Below, one piece after another: positions 15,934-23,849 of a DNA stretch of 64,000 bases; the stretch's first letter is position 1; each line of letters opens with the position of its first letter. Source of the DNA: Streptomyces ruber (GTDB lineage Bacteria; Actinomycetota; Actinomycetes; Streptomycetales; Streptomycetaceae); NCBI RefSeq assembly GCF_014648075.1, contig NZ_BMQK01000016.1, positions 105,146 through 169,145 on the forward strand, read 5' to 3'. The notes below the pieces were generated by a model. The model was not told where the DNA came from. It searched no databases and was given only the letters and a program-made list of their open reading frames with translations. The position numbers were made by a program, and so were the translations under genes.

Positions 15934-16674
15934 TCACGTCCCCCGGTAGACGTCCAGCCGTCCGCACATCCCGAACTTCCCGTACTGCGCGGGCTGTTCG
16001 ACCCGTACGACGGCGTCCGCCAGATGGGAGACGTCACCGTCCTCCAGCCGGTCGAGCTGGTCACCGGTGGCCGCCGCGGCCGCGCGGGCGCCGCGCTCCC
16101 AGCGCTCCCGCCACTCCGCGAGCCGGGGCCGCACCAGCGCGGCCGCGGCCCGGTGGAAGGCCGCCAGCGGCTCCGGACCGTCGGCGTCGCGCAGCGCCCG
16201 GTAGCCCTCCAGCGCGAGGTCGCGCCGCGCACGGGCGGCCCGCTCCCGCTCCTCCTCCGGGGCGTCCGCCGGGACGGTGGTCGCGGCGGCGTACGTCTCC
16301 GGGTCGGTGAGGTACTCGGGCGGCAGGGTGAGCACGGCGTCGCCCGCCTCCGGCAGCCCGTTGTTCTGCATCAGCACCGTGATCCGCAGGTCGTCCTCGT
16401 TGACCAGCCGGTGGATGGTGCCCGGCGTGAACCAGGCGACCGTGCCGGGCACGAGCGGCGTCACCTCGTACCCGGAGGCGGTCAGCGTCTGCACCGCGCC
16501 GCGCCCACCGGTGACGACGTACGCCTCCGAGCAGGTCAGGTGCAGATGGGGGCTGCCCCCGCACACACCGTCGGCCGCCGGCCAGTCGTACACGGACAGG
16601 TGCGACAGCGCGACCGCGCCGGGCAGCCCGGCGAAGCCGGTCGCCACCGCGCCGGCCCCGGCCCCCGTCACCAC
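15934..16674 (-). CDS. Cupin-domain protein, third gene of a sugar-type operon
   Basis: The 246-residue protein has an N-terminal cupin with metal-binding style motifs PHLHLTCSEAYVV (about residue 42) and GTIHRLVNEDD (about residue 87), then an Ala/Arg/Glu-rich helical C-terminal half. Its GTG start overlaps the end of the PmoA-like gene by 7 bp and has GGAGGAG six bases upstream inside that gene, indicating translational coupling. Function is unknown; a sugar-binding or isomerase role would fit the operon, but this is inference. Confidence 0.85.
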   Translation of the reverse strand: MVTGAGAGAVATGFAGLPGAVALSHLSVYDWPAADGVCGGSPHLHLTCSEAYVVTGGRGAVQTLTASGYEVTPLVPGTVAWFTPGTIHRLVNEDDLRITVLMQNNGLPEAGDAVLTLPPEYLTDPETYAAATTVPADAPEEERERAARARRDLALEGYRALRDADGPEPLAAFHRAAAALVRPRLAEWRERWERGARAAAAATGDQLDRLEDGDVSHLADAVVRVEQPAQYGKFGMCGRLDVYRGT

Positions 16675-17603
16675 GGGTGCTCCTCCAGGTACTTGGCGAT
16701 CTCGTCCCGCTCCCAGGCCCCGTCGGCCACCACCACCCGGTACCGGCGGGTCAGCGTGTCACCGGGCGCGAGCTCCAGCTCGTCGTGGAAGGCCCAGGAC
16801 GGCGCGACGGCGGCGAAGGGCTCGTTGCGCACGAACCAGTGGGCGGGGTGGGTGCCCCGGGCCCCGTCGTGGTCGTTCTCGGGGGCGTGCGCGAAGACCA
16901 GAGTGGCGTGGCCGTCGGTGACGTCGTGCTCGCCCGAGTAGGCCAGCCAGGGCGACTGGCTCCCCATCAGCCCGGGCCCCTCCGCGTCGGGCCCGATGAC
17001 CCGGCCGTCCCGGAAGGCCCTGGGGCCGCGCCAGAACAGGCCCGTGTAGCCCGCGTTCGAGCGCCCGGCGGTGGTCGGGCTGCCGAAGAGCAGTGGTTCG
17101 TCGCGCCGGTTGGTGATGGCGCTGGTCCAGGTCAGCGCCCAGGACCCGGCCGCCGGGTCGACGTCGTGCACCTCGATGCGGCGCTCCTCGTCGGCCCACA
17201 GCTCACCGGTGTACGGGTGCCAGGTGAGCCGCTCGGCGATGACGGCACGGTCGCCGCCCGCGGACACCTCGTCGAAGCCGACGTGCGCCATCGATCCCAC
17301 GCGCTCGGGAAGAGGGAGGTAGCCCTCCCCGTGCACATAGCTGTTGCCGCCCCACAGGTTCTGCCCGGACAGGTGCGAGGCGGTGAGCTGGAGGCCCTTG
17401 TGCCAGCGGTGGTCGTTGGGGCGGTAGTCGGTGACGACGTCGCCCTTGAGGGTGCGGACCGGGTGCAGGTACGGCTTCGGCGCCTCCCAGGCCGCCTCGG
17501 GCCGGTAGACGTAGGCGAACAGCTCGACACCGGTGGTGGGTTCGGTGACCGTGACCCGGTCGCCGTGGGCGTGGACGATGCGCAGGCCGTCGTGGATGGT
17601 CAT
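16668..17603 (-). CDS. PmoA-like (DUF6807) protein, second gene of the sugar-type operon
   Basis: The 311-residue protein matches the PmoA/DUF6807 family, with YRPNDHRWHKGLQLTASHLS and NLWGGNSYVHGEGYLPLP near residues 60-95. In actinobacteria these proteins are regularly encoded beside Gfo/Idh/MocA oxidoreductases and sugar-utilisation regulators; their biochemical role is not established. Its ATG overlaps the stop of the upstream oxidoreductase as ATGA, so the genes are co-translated. Confidence 0.88.
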   Translation of the reverse strand: MTIHDGLRIVHAHGDRVTVTEPTTGVELFAYVYRPEAAWEAPKPYLHPVRTLKGDVVTDYRPNDHRWHKGLQLTASHLSGQNLWGGNSYVHGEGYLPLPERVGSMAHVGFDEVSAGGDRAVIAERLTWHPYTGELWADEERRIEVHDVDPAAGSWALTWTSAITNRRDEPLLFGSPTTAGRSNAGYTGLFWRGPRAFRDGRVIGPDAEGPGLMGSQSPWLAYSGEHDVTDGHATLVFAHAPENDHDGARGTHPAHWFVRNEPFAAVAPSWAFHDELELAPGDTLTRRYRVVVADGAWERDEIAKYLEEHPW

Positions 17604-18865
17604 GCGGGGATCTCCTCGCTGCTCTCGGCGCCCGCGGTCGCGGGTGCCCAGCCGGGGGCGCCGCCGTGCAGGGCGGTGTAGTACGGGTCGCCGGGGCCGA
17701 TCTCCCCGGCCCGTACGGTGGTGTCGGTGAACGCCGACTTGTAGATCGCGGTGATCAGCTCCAGGCTGGTGCGCCCGTCGGCGCCGCTGGATCGCGGCCG
17801 CGTCCCGGCGCGCATGCTGGCCACCAGGTCCCGCAGCTGCGCCAGGTGCGAGCTCGGCACGTCCGCGCCGAAGTCCCGCCAGGCAGCCGCGTCCTCGTCC
17901 GGCACGTCCCGGGCGGGGGTGATGCGCCAGTTGTCGTTGCTGTGGCCGTACAGGTGCGTGAGCTCGACGGTGGCGCGCTCACAGTCGATGCGTATGCGGC
18001 TGACTTCGTCGGGGCTGAGGACGCTGTTGACGACCGTCGCCATGGCGCCGTTCCCGAAGCGCACCAGGGCGGTCGAGACGTCCTCGGTCTCCACGTCGTG
18101 CACCAGCCGCCCCGCCATGGCCCGCACCTCGCTCCACGGACCGAGCAGATCGAGCAGCAGGTCCATCTGGTGGATGCCGTGGCCCATGGCGGGCCCGCCG
18201 CCCTCCGTCTCCCAGCGGCCGCGCCAGGGCACGGCGTAGTAGGCGGCGTCGCGGTACCAGGTGGTCTGGCAGTGCGCCACCAGGGGGCGCCCCATGGCCC
18301 GCTCGGCGATCAGCCGCCGCACGTGCCGGGAACCCGAGCCGAAACGGTGCTGGAAGACGATCGAGGCGTACGGGCCCCCGTCGGCGCCCTCCTCCGCCTC
18401 CACGGCGTCGAAGTCCGCGAGCGTGGGGACCGGCGGCTTCTCGCACCACACCCAGGCACCGGCCCGCAGCGCGGCCACGGTCTGCTCACGGTGCAGGGTC
18501 GGCGGGGTGCAGACGGCGACGAGGTCGGGCCGCGCCTCCGCGAGCATCTCGTCCAGATCGGTGTAGGCGTGCGGGATGCCCGCCTCGGCGCAGAACGCCT
18601 CGACCGCGCCGGCGTCGATGTCGACCGCGGCGACGACCTCCGTCTCGCCCTCCCCGGCGAGCGCGGTGAGCGCGGGCAGGTGGCAGCCGCGGGCGATGCC
18701 GCCGGTGCCGACGATCGCGGCGCGGATGCGGCGGCCGTCGAGCGGGGGCGGCACGGGACGGTCCGGGACCGGGTCGGCGAGGGGCGTGCGGCTCTGGTTC
18801 GTACGGCTGGCGTCCGTACGGCTCTGTGGGGTGTCGGGACCGGAAGCGTCACTGGATGTCGGCAT
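17600..18865 (-). CDS. Gfo/Idh/MocA family oxidoreductase, first gene of the sugar-type operon
   Basis: The 421-residue protein starts with a Ser/Thr/Pro-rich 45-residue tail, then the NAD(P)-binding Rossmann fold AAIVGTGGIARGCHLPAL, the EKPP motif (WCEKPPVP) and a GGGPAMGHGIHQMDLLLDLLG segment that carries the usual catalytic-site His. Such enzymes oxidise hydroxyl groups of sugars or inositols. The ATG at 18865 is chosen; GGAGAGC lies somewhat far upstream (about 12 bases), so the precise start is uncertain. A promoter with a LacI-type operator is directly upstream, and the gene heads the operon continuing into PmoA and cupin genes. Confidence 0.9.
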   Translation of the reverse strand: MPTSSDASGPDTPQSRTDASRTNQSRTPLADPVPDRPVPPPLDGRRIRAAIVGTGGIARGCHLPALTALAGEGETEVVAAVDIDAGAVEAFCAEAGIPHAYTDLDEMLAEARPDLVAVCTPPTLHREQTVAALRAGAWVWCEKPPVPTLADFDAVEAEEGADGGPYASIVFQHRFGSGSRHVRRLIAERAMGRPLVAHCQTTWYRDAAYYAVPWRGRWETEGGGPAMGHGIHQMDLLLDLLGPWSEVRAMAGRLVHDVETEDVSTALVRFGNGAMATVVNSVLSPDEVSRIRIDCERATVELTHLYGHSNDNWRITPARDVPDEDAAAWRDFGADVPSSHLAQLRDLVASMRAGTRPRSSGADGRTSLELITAIYKSAFTDTTVRAGEIGPGDPYYTALHGGAPGWAPATAGAESSEEIPA

Positions 18866-18940
18866 GTACGTGATCAGCTCTCCATCGGTCGTGCGGGCGG
18901 AGGCGGGGACGTGGACGGCGGCTCCGTCACACCGGCGATA

Positions 18941-18993
18941 GCAAGCGCTTTCCCCGCCGCTGCAACGTATGCCGGGCCGGAACGGGCGGTCAA
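18941..18993 (-). promoter_or_regulatory. Promoter with LacI/GalR-type operator for the oxidoreductase operon
   Basis: On the minus strand, TTGACC (18988-18993) and TACGTT (18964-18969) are separated by 18 bp, a good housekeeping sigma-factor promoter. Twelve bases downstream, over the expected transcription start, lies GAAAGCGCTTGC (18941-18952) whose AAGCGCTT core is the classic operator of LacI/GalR repressors. The layout suggests sugar-inducible repression; the repressor gene is not in the neighbourhood. Confidence 0.8.
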
Positions 18994-19202
18994 CACCCCG
19001 GACGGCGCCCCGGACGATCTCCGTCCCCTCGGGTCGCGTACGGGCCCGTACGCGGCCCGAGGCCTCACTGGAGCCCGCCAGCCCAGGTGCCGAGCCCTTC
19101 ACCCGGAGGCGCTACGCTGCCCCTTGCACCCGTGATCAGCGCCCCACCGCGAGCACGCGTGTCCGTCGACCCTCTTCGAGCAGCGCTTGGACCACGTACT
19201 CC

Positions 19203-20078
19203 ATGTCTTGGTTTGAATCCCTCATCCTCGGACTCGTCCAGGGACTGACGGAGTTCCTCCCCATCTCCTCCAGCGCCCACCTGCGGCTGACCGCGGCGTT
19301 CTCCGGCTGGGAGGATCCCGGCGCGGCCTTCACCGCGATCACGCAGATCGGCACGGAGATCGCGGTGCTGATCTACTTCCGCAAGGACATCGGGCGGATA
19401 CTCGCCGCGTGGTCCCGGTCGCTGACGAACAAGGAGATGCGGCAGGACCACGACGCGCGGATGGGCTGGCTCGTCATCGTCGGCTCCATCCCGATCGGCG
19501 TGCTCGGCGTGACGCTCAAGGACCAGATCGAGGGGCCGTTCCGCGACCTGCGCCTGACCGCGACGATGCTCATCGTCATGGGCATCGTCCTCGGCGTCGC
19601 GGACCGGCTGGCGGCACGCGACGAGACGGGCGGCCGGCACCGGGCGATCAAGGAACGCAAGACGCTGAACGAGCTGAACGTCAAGGACGGCCTGCTCTTC
19701 GGTGTCGCCCAGGCCATGGCCCTCGTCCCGGGCGTCTCCCGTTCCGGCGCCACCATCAGCGGCGGCCTCCTCATGGGGTACAACCGTGAGGCCGCGGCCC
19801 GCTACTCGTTCCTCCTCGCCATCCCGGCGGTGCTCGCCTCCGGCGGCTTCACGCTCAAGGACGCGGTCGAGGAGGGCGGCGTCTCGTGGGGGCCGACCGT
19901 TCTCGCCACGATCGTCTCCTTCGTGGTGGGTTATGCGGTCATCGCCTGGTTCATGAAGTTCATCACCACCAAGAGCTTCATGCCCTTCGTCTGGTACCGC
20001 GTCGTCCTCGGCATCGTCATCATCGCGCTGGTCGGCATGGGCGTGCTGGACCCGAACGCGGGGGACTCGGCGCACTGA
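19203..20078 (+). CDS. uppP: Undecaprenyl-diphosphatase (UppP/BacA)
   Basis: The 291-residue integral membrane protein has both family signatures, GLTEFLPISSSAHL near the N-terminus and PGVSRSGATISGGLLMG in the middle, and about eight hydrophobic helices. It dephosphorylates undecaprenyl diphosphate to recycle the lipid carrier for peptidoglycan and can give bacitracin resistance. The start is the ATG at 19203 (MSWFESL) with only a weak ribosome-binding site. Its last 126 bases are part of a 129-bp direct repeat whose second copy lies 3330 bp downstream; this first copy keeps the full gene. Confidence 0.96.
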   Translation: MSWFESLILGLVQGLTEFLPISSSAHLRLTAAFSGWEDPGAAFTAITQIGTEIAVLIYFRKDIGRILAAWSRSLTNKEMRQDHDARMGWLVIVGSIPIGVLGVTLKDQIEGPFRDLRLTATMLIVMGIVLGVADRLAARDETGGRHRAIKERKTLNELNVKDGLLFGVAQAMALVPGVSRSGATISGGLLMGYNREAAARYSFLLAIPAVLASGGFTLKDAVEEGGVSWGPTVLATIVSFVVGYAVIAWFMKFITTKSFMPFVWYRVVLGIVIIALVGMGVLDPNAGDSAH

Positions 20079-20081
20079 CGG
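19953..20081 (+). repeat. Left copy of 129-bp direct repeat (3' end of uppP)
   Basis: This segment, the last 42 uppP codons plus 3 bases, recurs at 23283-23411 with three single-base differences that I could find by eye. The left copy is the functional uppP end (FMPFVWYR). Confidence 0.95.
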
Positions 20082-20349
20082 AGGCCGTGGACCGGCGGAT
20101 TCCTCTAGCCGCCGGGTAGCGGAAATCAGCGGAGAATCCCGTCCATTCGCGGCCTCTCCCCATGGTCATCTCCCAGTCGCCTCCCACTCTCCCACTCCCC
20201 TGCGGCACTGCTACTGCTCCTGGGCCGGTGAAGTCGCGGACAAGCCGATGCATGAGGGCCTCTTTCTCCCAACTGTCACTGCTGTCACCATGGCTGGCGT
20301 CGGGGCGAGCCCGAACAGGTGTAGCCCGAAGCGTTTCGAAGGGGAACAG

Positions 20350-20736
20350 ATGCGCATCAAACGACAGCGAGCTGTGACAAGACTCGCGACAGCAATCGGG
20401 GCGGGAGTGCTGGCGACCGCTGGCATGACGGTTCCTGCCGTCGCCGCGGACTCCGGACCGGCCGCCGCCCCGCACAGCCAGAGCGTGGGCATTCAGAGCG
20501 GCTACGTGGAAACCTGGATCAACGGGAACGTCAGGTTCGGACCGTCTACGACCTACGGGATCAACTACACCGTGGCCGCGGGATTCCGTTCATACGGCCT
20601 TTGCTGGCAGCAGGGCGGCTGGGTCAACGCCAACGGCGTTGCCCACGACAAGTGGGTCAAGCTCGACGACAACGCGTGGATCTGGGGCGGCCTGCTCAAG
20701 GGCGACGAGACCGGCGGCGTCCACAACCACTGCTGA
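20350..20736 (+). CDS. Small secreted SH3-like domain protein
   Basis: The 128-residue product has a Sec signal peptide (MRIKRQRAVTRLATAIGAGV..., predicted cleavage after AVA at residue 32). The mature domain of about 95 residues looks like a bacterial SH3-type domain (VRFGPSTTYGINYTVAAG, then CWQQGGWVNANG and DNAWIWGGLLKGDE). The ATG follows GAAGGGGAACAG. It stands alone in the repeat-bounded segment, with a 270-bp upstream region lacking other genes and a terminator right after. A cell-wall-binding or antagonistic role is conceivable; only export and fold class are supported. Confidence 0.82.
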   Translation: MRIKRQRAVTRLATAIGAGVLATAGMTVPAVAADSGPAAAPHSQSVGIQSGYVETWINGNVRFGPSTTYGINYTVAAGFRSYGLCWQQGGWVNANGVAHDKWVKLDDNAWIWGGLLKGDETGGVHNHC

Positions 20737-20769
20737 CCTGGTTGACTCGCCGGTGGTTCCGGTGCCGGG

Positions 20770-20802
20770 AGAGGGCCCCCACAGGAAGAAGCAGGGGGCC
20801 CT
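20770..20802 (+). terminator. Terminator after the SH3-like gene
   Basis: GAGGGCCCCC and its exact complement form a 10-bp stem with a 13-nt loop, 34 bp past the stop codon. Confidence 0.75.
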
Positions 20803-20900
20803 CGTGCGCACACCAGACGACCGAACCGGCCGCTGAGCGCCCCGCCGACCACCTTGGAACCTGCGGGGCCTCGCCGCGCCCGGGGCCGCAGGATCGGATC

Positions 20901-21062
20901 ATGTCCACCGATGCCTCCGACCGCGGCCGCGTGCGTCCCGCTGCCCTCGTGGACGAGGAGATCCGGGGCCTGCCCGCGCGCACCCGGCGGCGGCTTGCGT
21001 CATCTAGGGGACGAAGGACTGCTGTGCAGTTCAGGGCAATGATCGGCGGTGCAGGCAAGTAA
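20901..21062 (+). pseudogene. Truncated copy of the small conserved gene found intact at 23549
   Basis: The first 33 codons (MSTDASDRGRVRPAALVDEE...) align with the intact small protein at 23549: both share the pattern R-x-R/A-x-A-A-x-V-D/N-E-E/Q-I-R-x-L-x-x-R-T. After about 21003 the similarity ends and a short unrelated tail runs to a stop at the edge of the phage remnant. It has a possible ribosome-binding site (CAGGA). The truncation marks the left limit of the phage-derived DNA. Confidence 0.6.
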
Positions 21063-21068
21063 GGCGTG

Positions 21069-21697
21069 TCAGCGTTTGATGCGTCCGCGGACGGCGAGGA
21101 TGCCGAGGGCGAGGAGAGCGGGTTCGAGGAAGCGGGAAGTCATCTTGATGTAGGTGCCGGGCGTGGTGAGGTTCTGTCCGCTGGAGCGGAAGACGACCGA
21201 GTTGATGGCGACGCGGGTGGCTTTCTCCGCGCGGGCCCACGTCATGCGCTGGTTCCAGCCGCCGTGCAGGGCAGGTTCGGGCGTGCTGGTGTGGAGACTG
21301 ATCTTGCTGTTGGTCAGGGTGCCGGTGGTCGCGGGATCGGGGTCGTGGGCGGGCAGTCCGAAGCCCATGAGCAGGACGTCGTCGTCGCCCAGGCCCGCGT
21401 GGTTGGCGCGGCCGTAGCCGATGAGGTGGACGCGGCCGTCCTTGGTGATGACGCCTTGGGGAAGGGGGCCGGGCAGGCCGGGACGGCCGTCGTGGCAGAG
21501 GCGGACGGTGCGGTCGCTGCCGGAGGTCACGGTGTGGTGGATCATCACGCCGTGCATCGGGCCCCAGGGACCCGCCTCGTTGCGGTTGCGCTGCTTCCAG
21601 CCGCCGACCTCGACGACGGTGACGCCCTCGTTCCGCAGGGCTGTCAGTCGTTCCGCAGGGCCGTCAGGGAGGTGCCCGCGGGCATGGGCGGTGCCAT
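21069..21697 (-). pseudogene. Broken phage endolysin (N-acetylmuramoyl-L-alanine amidase)
   Basis: Translation starts at ATG 21697 (MAPPMPAGTSLTALRND) and stops after 17 codons because a 20-bp tandem duplication shifts the frame. In the restored frame the sequence continues as an amidase_2 endolysin: LRNEGVTVVEVGGWKQRN, then GPMHGVMIHHTVTSG with the zinc-ligand HH, then KDGRVHLIGYGRANHAG. After codons for GLGDDDVL the usual amidase sequence is lost. An unrelated tail of about 100 residues follows, ending in one hydrophobic segment and RGRIKR. The ATG lies 2 bp past the upstream phage gene, so it was part of a phage operon. Confidence 0.8.
21628..21667. repeat. 20-bp tandem duplication that frameshifts the endolysin gene
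   Basis: Two adjacent 20-bp units (21628-21647 and 21648-21667) differ at a single position. Because 20 is not a multiple of three, the duplication introduces a frameshift and a stop codon right behind it; removing one unit restores the amidase frame. Confidence 0.9.
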
Positions 21698-21699
21698 GG

Positions 21700-22185
21700 T
21701 CAGGCTCCCGTCGAGTGGATGGCGAGCTTGAACTCGGCGAGGAGCAGGCGGCGCGGTGCGCTGTCGTTGTGGGAGACGCGCACCGCGAGCGGCACCCCGG
21801 GGTGCACGAAGATCTCGTGGTGCTTGGTGAAGCACTGCATGCCCGGGCTCGGCGGCCGGTGGTCGGTGGCCGTGGTGTTCACCGGGTCGCCGGTCAGCCC
21901 CAGCGGGTCGCGGACGAACTGGTCCCGCAGCTCGGTGTAGTCGCCCGCCTCCCACTGGATCATCGCGGTCAGCGAGCCCCAGCCGTCCGCGGCCGGCCAG
22001 ATCAGCCCCGCCCGGTCGTCGGTGCGCCAGTTGGTGACCTGGTAGCCGTCGGGCTGGGCGACCTGGTGCATGCCGTGCGCGTCGTAGGACTCGCCGGCCC
22101 CGAAGGGGAAGCGCACGACCTGGTAGCCGCCCTGAGGTATGACCTGCGGCTCGTCGAGGATCAGTGAGCAGACGTGAACAGACAT
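21700..22185 (-). CDS. Phage structural protein (tail-region type), intact frame
   Basis: The 161-residue product (MSVHVCSLILDEPQVIPQGG...) has no signal peptide or membrane segment and is rich in aromatic and Gly/Pro residues. I do not recognise a specific family. Its place between a tail-type gene and the endolysin, with a good ribosome-binding site (GAAAGG) and only 15 bp from the upstream gene, indicates a virion or tail-fibre component from a Streptomyces phage. Confidence 0.65.
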   Translation of the reverse strand: MSVHVCSLILDEPQVIPQGGYQVVRFPFGAGESYDAHGMHQVAQPDGYQVTNWRTDDRAGLIWPAADGWGSLTAMIQWEAGDYTELRDQFVRDPLGLTGDPVNTTATDHRPPSPGMQCFTKHHEIFVHPGVPLAVRVSHNDSAPRRLLLAEFKLAIHSTGA

Positions 22186-22200
22186 CGGCGTACCTTTCGG

Positions 22201-23265
22201 TCAGGCGGCCTGGTAGTGGCCGTGAAGGCGGAGGGCGAATCCAGATGCCCACGCGGTGGATCCGGTTGATGATCCTCCGAATGAGGTGGCGGCGTCGATG
22301 AGTCCGCCGGAGTCGCCGGTGATGTTGTTGTAGGCGCCGCCGATCAGATCGACCTCGAAGACGCTGACGGTGGTGAGGCGGGCGCGGACGGGGAAGCGTT
22401 CGCTGCCCGAGGCGCCCTGGATCTCTCCCGAGCCTGCGATGAGCCGCGTCTCGGCGGCGGTCACGGGGGCGGAGAACCGCCAGTTGTCGAAGGTACCGCG
22501 CATGCTGCGGCAGCCCACGATTCCGGCGGCGGCGAGGTCGGATTCGGTGGCCTCCGGCTGCCAGCCCACCGGGTCCGTGCCGCTCGCCGTCCACGCGCGC
22601 GCCTTCAGCGCGGTCCCGTCGCCTTGGAAGCGCAGCCGGTAGAAGGTGTGCGCGGTGTGCGTCAGCGTGGTCGTGTACGTCCCGAGCCGCGTTTCCACTC
22701 CGGCAACACGCTTACGGAGCGTCAGCGTCATGACCTGCGCGGTGGAGATCGCCAGCCGGGCCATGTACAGGTCGTTGCCGTCCGCGGCCCGCCCGACCAC
22801 GGAGACGTACTGCGGGCCGCCGGTCGCGAGCGCGCCGGTGGCGACGTCCGCCTGCACCTCGAAGTCCGCGGTCGATGCCGCGAGCGTCGACAGGCGCGCC
22901 ACGTCGGCACTGGTCAGCGTGTGCGTCCCCGCGGTGCCCGTGACGTCGTGGTCGCTGCCGGCGCCCCCGGCGTTGGTCCACGCCCCGCCGATGCCGGCGC
23001 TGCCCCAGCCGTCCGTCACCGACCGGGTGAACGCATCCGACGCCCACGAGGAGAGGCCGATGACCCGCATCACCTCACCCCCGGTACGGACGTCGAGAGG
23101 GAACTCCTCCGGGCTGCCGCCCGCCGGGCGGATCATCACGTGGGTGGCCCACAGGACATCCGTCGACGGCGGGAAGTCAGGGACGGCCGGTGCCGCGTTC
23201 GCCGGCGTCGCGCCCACCGGGGCCGTGGCCGTCACCTCGAAATAGGTCCACTCGTTCTTGACCAC
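22201..23265 (-). CDS. Phage tail-type protein, probably 5'-truncated
   Basis: The 354-residue product contains DAFTRSVTDGWGSAGIGGAW (about residue 78), the start of a concanavalin/LamG-like module common in actinophage tail and fibre proteins, followed by beta-rich sequence. The GTG at 23265 has no convincing ribosome-binding site. The same frame stays open upstream to the junction with the uppP fragment at 23283, so the real N-terminus was probably removed when the segment was formed. Confidence 0.65.
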   Translation of the reverse strand: MVKNEWTYFEVTATAPVGATPANAAPAVPDFPPSTDVLWATHVMIRPAGGSPEEFPLDVRTGGEVMRVIGLSSWASDAFTRSVTDGWGSAGIGGAWTNAGGAGSDHDVTGTAGTHTLTSADVARLSTLAASTADFEVQADVATGALATGGPQYVSVVGRAADGNDLYMARLAISTAQVMTLTLRKRVAGVETRLGTYTTTLTHTAHTFYRLRFQGDGTALKARAWTASGTDPVGWQPEATESDLAAAGIVGCRSMRGTFDNWRFSAPVTAAETRLIAGSGEIQGASGSERFPVRARLTTVSVFEVDLIGGAYNNITGDSGGLIDAATSFGGSSTGSTAWASGFALRLHGHYQAA

Positions 23266-23282
23266 CGCGTCGTCATCGCTCG

Positions 23283-23411
23283 ATGAAGTTCATCACCACC
23301 AAGGGCTTCATGCCCTTCGTCCGGTACCGCGTCGTCCTCGGCATCGTCACCATCGCGCTGGTCGGCATGGGCGTGCTGGACCCGAACGCGGGGGACTCGG
23401 CGCACTGACGG
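23283..23411 (+). repeat. Right copy of 129-bp direct repeat (uppP 3' fragment)
   Basis: This is the 3' end of uppP without the rest of the gene. Compared with the intact copy it has changes giving S to G, W to R (FMPFVRYR) and I to T, consistent with a dead fragment drifting. It marks the right boundary of the inserted segment. Confidence 0.95.
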
Positions 23412-23548
23412 GACCGCCCGGCACACAACGCCATTCCCACCACGCCCACTTGACGCCGGGCCACGGATCTCCCGGCCGTGACCAATCGCATACCGCGCAC
23501 GTAGCCGTCCGGTGGCGCACTGTCAGCCACGGTGCATAGTCTGTTGGC

Positions 23549-23728
23549 ATGCCCGCAAAAACCGCACCCTCTGGTCCCGCGCGGTCCGCTGCCGCGGTGA
23601 ACGAGCAGATACGAGCCCTGTGGACCCGCACGGGCGGCTCCCTGTCCGACCGGGAGCGGGCCGAGTACGAGACGCTGGTCGTCGAGTGGGCCATGGCGGC
23701 GCGCGGAGAGGTCATCGAAGCGGCCTGA
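23549..23728 (+). CDS. Small conserved hypothetical protein (59 aa)
   Basis: The frame MPAKTAPSGPARSAAAVNEQ... to ...ARGEVIEAA is short but has strong third-position G/C bias and a typical acidic, helical composition (LSDRERAEYETLVVEWAMAA). I do not recognise a function. A truncated relative occurs at 20901 beyond the inserted segment, so this gene is probably the original chromosomal neighbour of uppP. No clear ribosome-binding site is visible before the ATG. Confidence 0.65.
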   Translation: MPAKTAPSGPARSAAAVNEQIRALWTRTGGSLSDRERAEYETLVVEWAMAARGEVIEAA

Positions 23729-23849
23729 GCCCGCGCTCCGCCGGCCCGGGCCCGGCCCGCCCGGACTCTCCCCGTGGCCGTGGTCCGTGGGAAGCCGCCC
23801 GGCCCCACGAACCGTACGGCGCCGGTGACCGGCCCCCCTGAAGGACCGG

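Larger units (their letters stand above)
19953..23411. mobile_element. Remnant integrated segment bounded by direct repeats of the uppP 3' end
   Basis: The 3330-bp unit from repeat to repeat carries a secreted SH3-like protein gene, a truncated copy of a small chromosomal gene, and minus-strand phage genes (tail-type protein, a second structural protein, a broken endolysin). No integrase, excisionase or replication gene is present. The right boundary truncates the tail-type gene at its 5' end. The structure fits decay of a phage or other foreign DNA that entered at the uppP 3' end, either by site-specific integration restoring uppP or by single-crossover homologous recombination. Confidence 0.7.

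Noticed and set aside
14846..15949. Plus-strand open frame of 367 codons upstream of and across the TVP38-like gene
   Set aside because: It is out of frame with the membrane protein whose VTT motifs are clear; the composition is Arg-rich shadow.
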